A stretch of 64,000 nucleotides of DNA from JAPPLB01 sp965204095. GTDB lineage: Bacteria > Acidobacteriota > Terriglobia > Bryobacterales > UBA6623. The translations under genes were made by a program, and so were the position numbers. Positions within the stretch are counted from its first letter, which is position 1; the number at the start of each line of letters is the position of its first letter. The stretch spans positions 1,054,001 to 1,118,000 of the forward strand of contig OZ241991.1 in NCBI GenBank assembly GCA_965204095.1. Reading direction: 5' to 3'. A model generated the notes under the pieces. The model saw only the letters and a program-made list of their open reading frames with translations, had not been told where the DNA came from and searched no databases. Of this stretch, positions 62,298-64,000 are shown piece after piece.

Positions 62298-63746
62298 ATG
62301 AACCTGCACAAGTCTCTGCGGAGAATTCAGACGCGCCGTCAGTTCTTTGGACGGAGCGCATTCGGCATTGGTGCTGCGGCGCTCTCAAGCCTGCTGCCGA
62401 GGGAGATGCACGGCGTACAAGAAGCCACACTCAAAGCCCTGCCCGGTATTCCTCACCACCCTCCCAACGCGAAACGCGTGATTTACCTGTTCATGTCGGG
62501 CGGCCCTTCGCAGTTGGAACTGTTCGACGATAAACCTCTCGTGAGAAAGCGGCATGGCCAGGAACTGCCAGACTCCATTCGTAAAGGCCAGCGGTTGACC
62601 GGCATGACCTCAACACAGACAAGCTTCCCGCTGGCCGGCTCCAGGGTCTCCTTCGAACGTCATGGGGAATCGGGCGCTATTGTCAGTGAGTTGCTGCCGC
62701 ACACCGCCAAGATCGTTGACAACCTCACGTTCATCAAGTCCATGCACACCGAGGCGATCAACCACGACCCGGCGGTCACGTTCTTCCAAACCGGATCGCA
62801 GATCGCAGGGCGTCCCAGCATGGGAGCATGGGCGACTTACGGACTGGGCAGCGAAAGCACAGACCTGCCCGCATTCGTCGTCCTGATCACAAAAGGAACC
62901 GGCGGACAGCCGATTTACGACCGCTTATGGGGAAGCGGGTTCCTTCCGACCCATTACCAGGGTGTGAAATTCAGGTCGGTCGGTGACCCGATTCTTTATT
63001 TGTACGATCCTCCGGGATTCGATCGAACGAAGCGGCGACGATATCTTGACGCTCTTGCGGAGCTGAATCAGATCGTGTTTGACGAGTTCGGTGATCCCGA
63101 GATATCGACCCGCATCGCCCAATATGAAATGGCGTATCGAATGCAGACGTCGGTTCCCGAATTGACGGACATTTCAGACGAGCCGCAGAGTACGTTTGAA
63201 CTCTACGGAGAGGATGCCCGCACGCCGGGGACGTTCGCGGCGAACTGTCTACTGGCGCGACGGCTTGCCGAGCGCGACGTCCGCTTCATTCAGCTCTACC
63301 ACCGTGGCTGGGATCAACATGGCAACCTGCCAAAAGGCATTCGCAAGCAGTGCGCCGCGACGGACCAGGCTTCGGCGGCGCTCATCCGCGACCTCAAGCA
63401 AAGAGGACTTCTGGACGATACGCTCGTCGTTTGGGGCGGGGAGTTCGGCCGTACTGTCTATTGTCAGGGCCGCTTGACCGAAGCCGACTACGGCCGGGAC
63501 CACCATCCGCGTTGCTTTACGATGTGGCTCGCCGGAGGTGGCGTCAAACCGGGCCAGACCATCGGTGAGACGGACGACTATTCCTACAACGTGGTCGCCG
63601 ACCCCGTGCACGTGCACGATCTGCAGGCGACCATTCTCCATTGCCTCGGTATCGATCACACTCGATTGACGTACAGGTTTCAGGGCCGCGACTTCCGCCT
63701 GACGGATATCCACGGCCAAGTCGTGGCCAAAGCGCTCAAGGGCTAG
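62298..63746 (+). CDS. DUF1501 protein, partner of the LamG-containing PSD1
   Basis: 482 residues. The start RRQFFGRSAFGIGAAALSSLLP is a Tat-like export signal (only RR within TRRQFFG). YLFMSGGPSQLELFDDKP, FFQTGSQIAGRPSMGAWATYGLGSES in pieces and VVWGGEFGRTVYCQG with DYGRDHHPRCFTMWLAGGG are DUF1501 hallmarks. It is paralogous to the gene at 44520, though the gene order (PSD1 then DUF1501) is the only shared context. The stop TAG is the CTAG of the following MITE. Confidence 0.93.
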   Translation: MNLHKSLRRIQTRRQFFGRSAFGIGAAALSSLLPREMHGVQEATLKALPGIPHHPPNAKRVIYLFMSGGPSQLELFDDKPLVRKRHGQELPDSIRKGQRLTGMTSTQTSFPLAGSRVSFERHGESGAIVSELLPHTAKIVDNLTFIKSMHTEAINHDPAVTFFQTGSQIAGRPSMGAWATYGLGSESTDLPAFVVLITKGTGGQPIYDRLWGSGFLPTHYQGVKFRSVGDPILYLYDPPGFDRTKRRRYLDALAELNQIVFDEFGDPEISTRIAQYEMAYRMQTSVPELTDISDEPQSTFELYGEDARTPGTFAANCLLARRLAERDVRFIQLYHRGWDQHGNLPKGIRKQCAATDQASAALIRDLKQRGLLDDTLVVWGGEFGRTVYCQGRLTEADYGRDHHPRCFTMWLAGGGVKPGQTIGETDDYSYNVVADPVHVHDLQATILHCLGIDHTRLTYRFQGRDFRLTDIHGQVVAKALKG

Positions 63747-63927
63747 CCTGCATTTCTCACCACGTGGCGAGGCGAAGTGCGTGAGAGGGCCGTCAGGACG
63801 AGGCGCGAGACGCTTGGCGCGCGCAGGCGTACTTGAACAGTACGTTGAGCACGGCAAGCAAACGCAACGAAGTCATGGCGGTCGTATCGCGTGCTTCGAC
63901 CGTCGGGTGGTGAGAAATGCAGGCTAG
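63743..63927 (+). mobile_element. MITE, type A, 185 bp, docked on the DUF1501 stop codon
   Basis: CTAG (63743-63746), tip CCTGCATTTCTCACCAC, body, inverted tip, CTAG (63924-63927). The left CTAG holds the stop codon TAG of the DUF1501 gene. The right CTAG directly abuts the TGA (63928-63930, minus strand) of a possible partial gene. Confidence 0.93.
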
Positions 63928-64000
63928 TCAGTCGGTCAAGCCTCGCGCCCTCATGTCGTTCACTCCCGAGTGTGCCTGATGCCGTTGAGACCTGATTGGG
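63928..64000 (-). CDS. Possible C-terminal end of a gene running in from the right edge
   Basis: One minus-strand frame is open from the window edge and stops with TGA immediately at the MITE border (ending HSGVNDMRARGLTD). Only about 23 codons are visible, so neither family nor reality can be judged. Confidence 0.3.
   Translation of the reverse strand, partial: PIRSQRHQAHSGVNDMRARGLTD

Overview
The window reads as chromosome of a GC-rich bacterium, most likely an Acidobacteriota of the Solibacter/Bryobacter type. This is inferred from gene content, not from a marker tree: an Oar-like TonB receptor with an N-terminal carboxypeptidase-regulatory domain, several secreted PSD1/DUF1549-DUF1553 and DUF1501 pairs plus a DUF1592-type/DUF1552 pair, a DUF6599-like protein, and many Tat or Sec signals. 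Planctomycetes and Verrucomicrobia share the PSD1/DUF1501 families, so the phylum call is moderate.

Layout. 1-20.3 kb: a MATE transporter cut by the window edge, a 2OG-Fe(II) oxygenase, a sulfatase and a trans-sulfuration enzyme, secA, small secreted or cupin proteins, a lytic transglycosylase, threonine synthase, an ABC-FtsX-AttH export operon, a GlcE-like flavoprotein and an amidohydrolase. 20.4-27.0 kb: a defence island with (i) a ThsB-like TIR protein coupled to a four-helix membrane protein and (ii) a PLD-type restriction endonuclease (BfiI/NgoFVII-like), convergent with two overlapping SPPY methyltransferases, one carrying a MerR-like HTH. 27.2-31.5 kb: lexA, acpP, fabF, etfB, etfA. 31.5-33.2 kb: an intact IS1380-family element. 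33.3-44.5 kb: TonB receptor, tRNA-Arg(ACG), sialidase-like lipoprotein, and a cluster of two paralogous luciferase-like flavin oxidoreductases, a cyclase and a divergent Nramp protein. 44.5-63.7 kb: three secreted cytochrome-like/DUF operons, an O-antigen ligase-like protein and a sugar transferase. 48.8-50.6 kb is a gene-free field of short tandem repeats.

The most striking feature is a dispersed repeat family, with about 13 whole or partial copies here. Its ends (CCTGCATTTCTCACCAC, inverted at the other end, flanked by CTAG) closely match the ends of the resident IS1380 element, so these look like MITEs mobilised by that transposase. Four of the five type A copies are exactly 185 bp including both CTAG tetranucleotides; type B copies carry degenerate 7-bp tandem arrays (CAC-K-A-N-N). 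One type A copy is nested in a type B copy with CTAG on both sides. At six gene ends (five of them MITE ends, one the IS itself) the terminal CTAG/CTAA supplies the stop codon, suggesting the family docks at stop codons without harming the gene.
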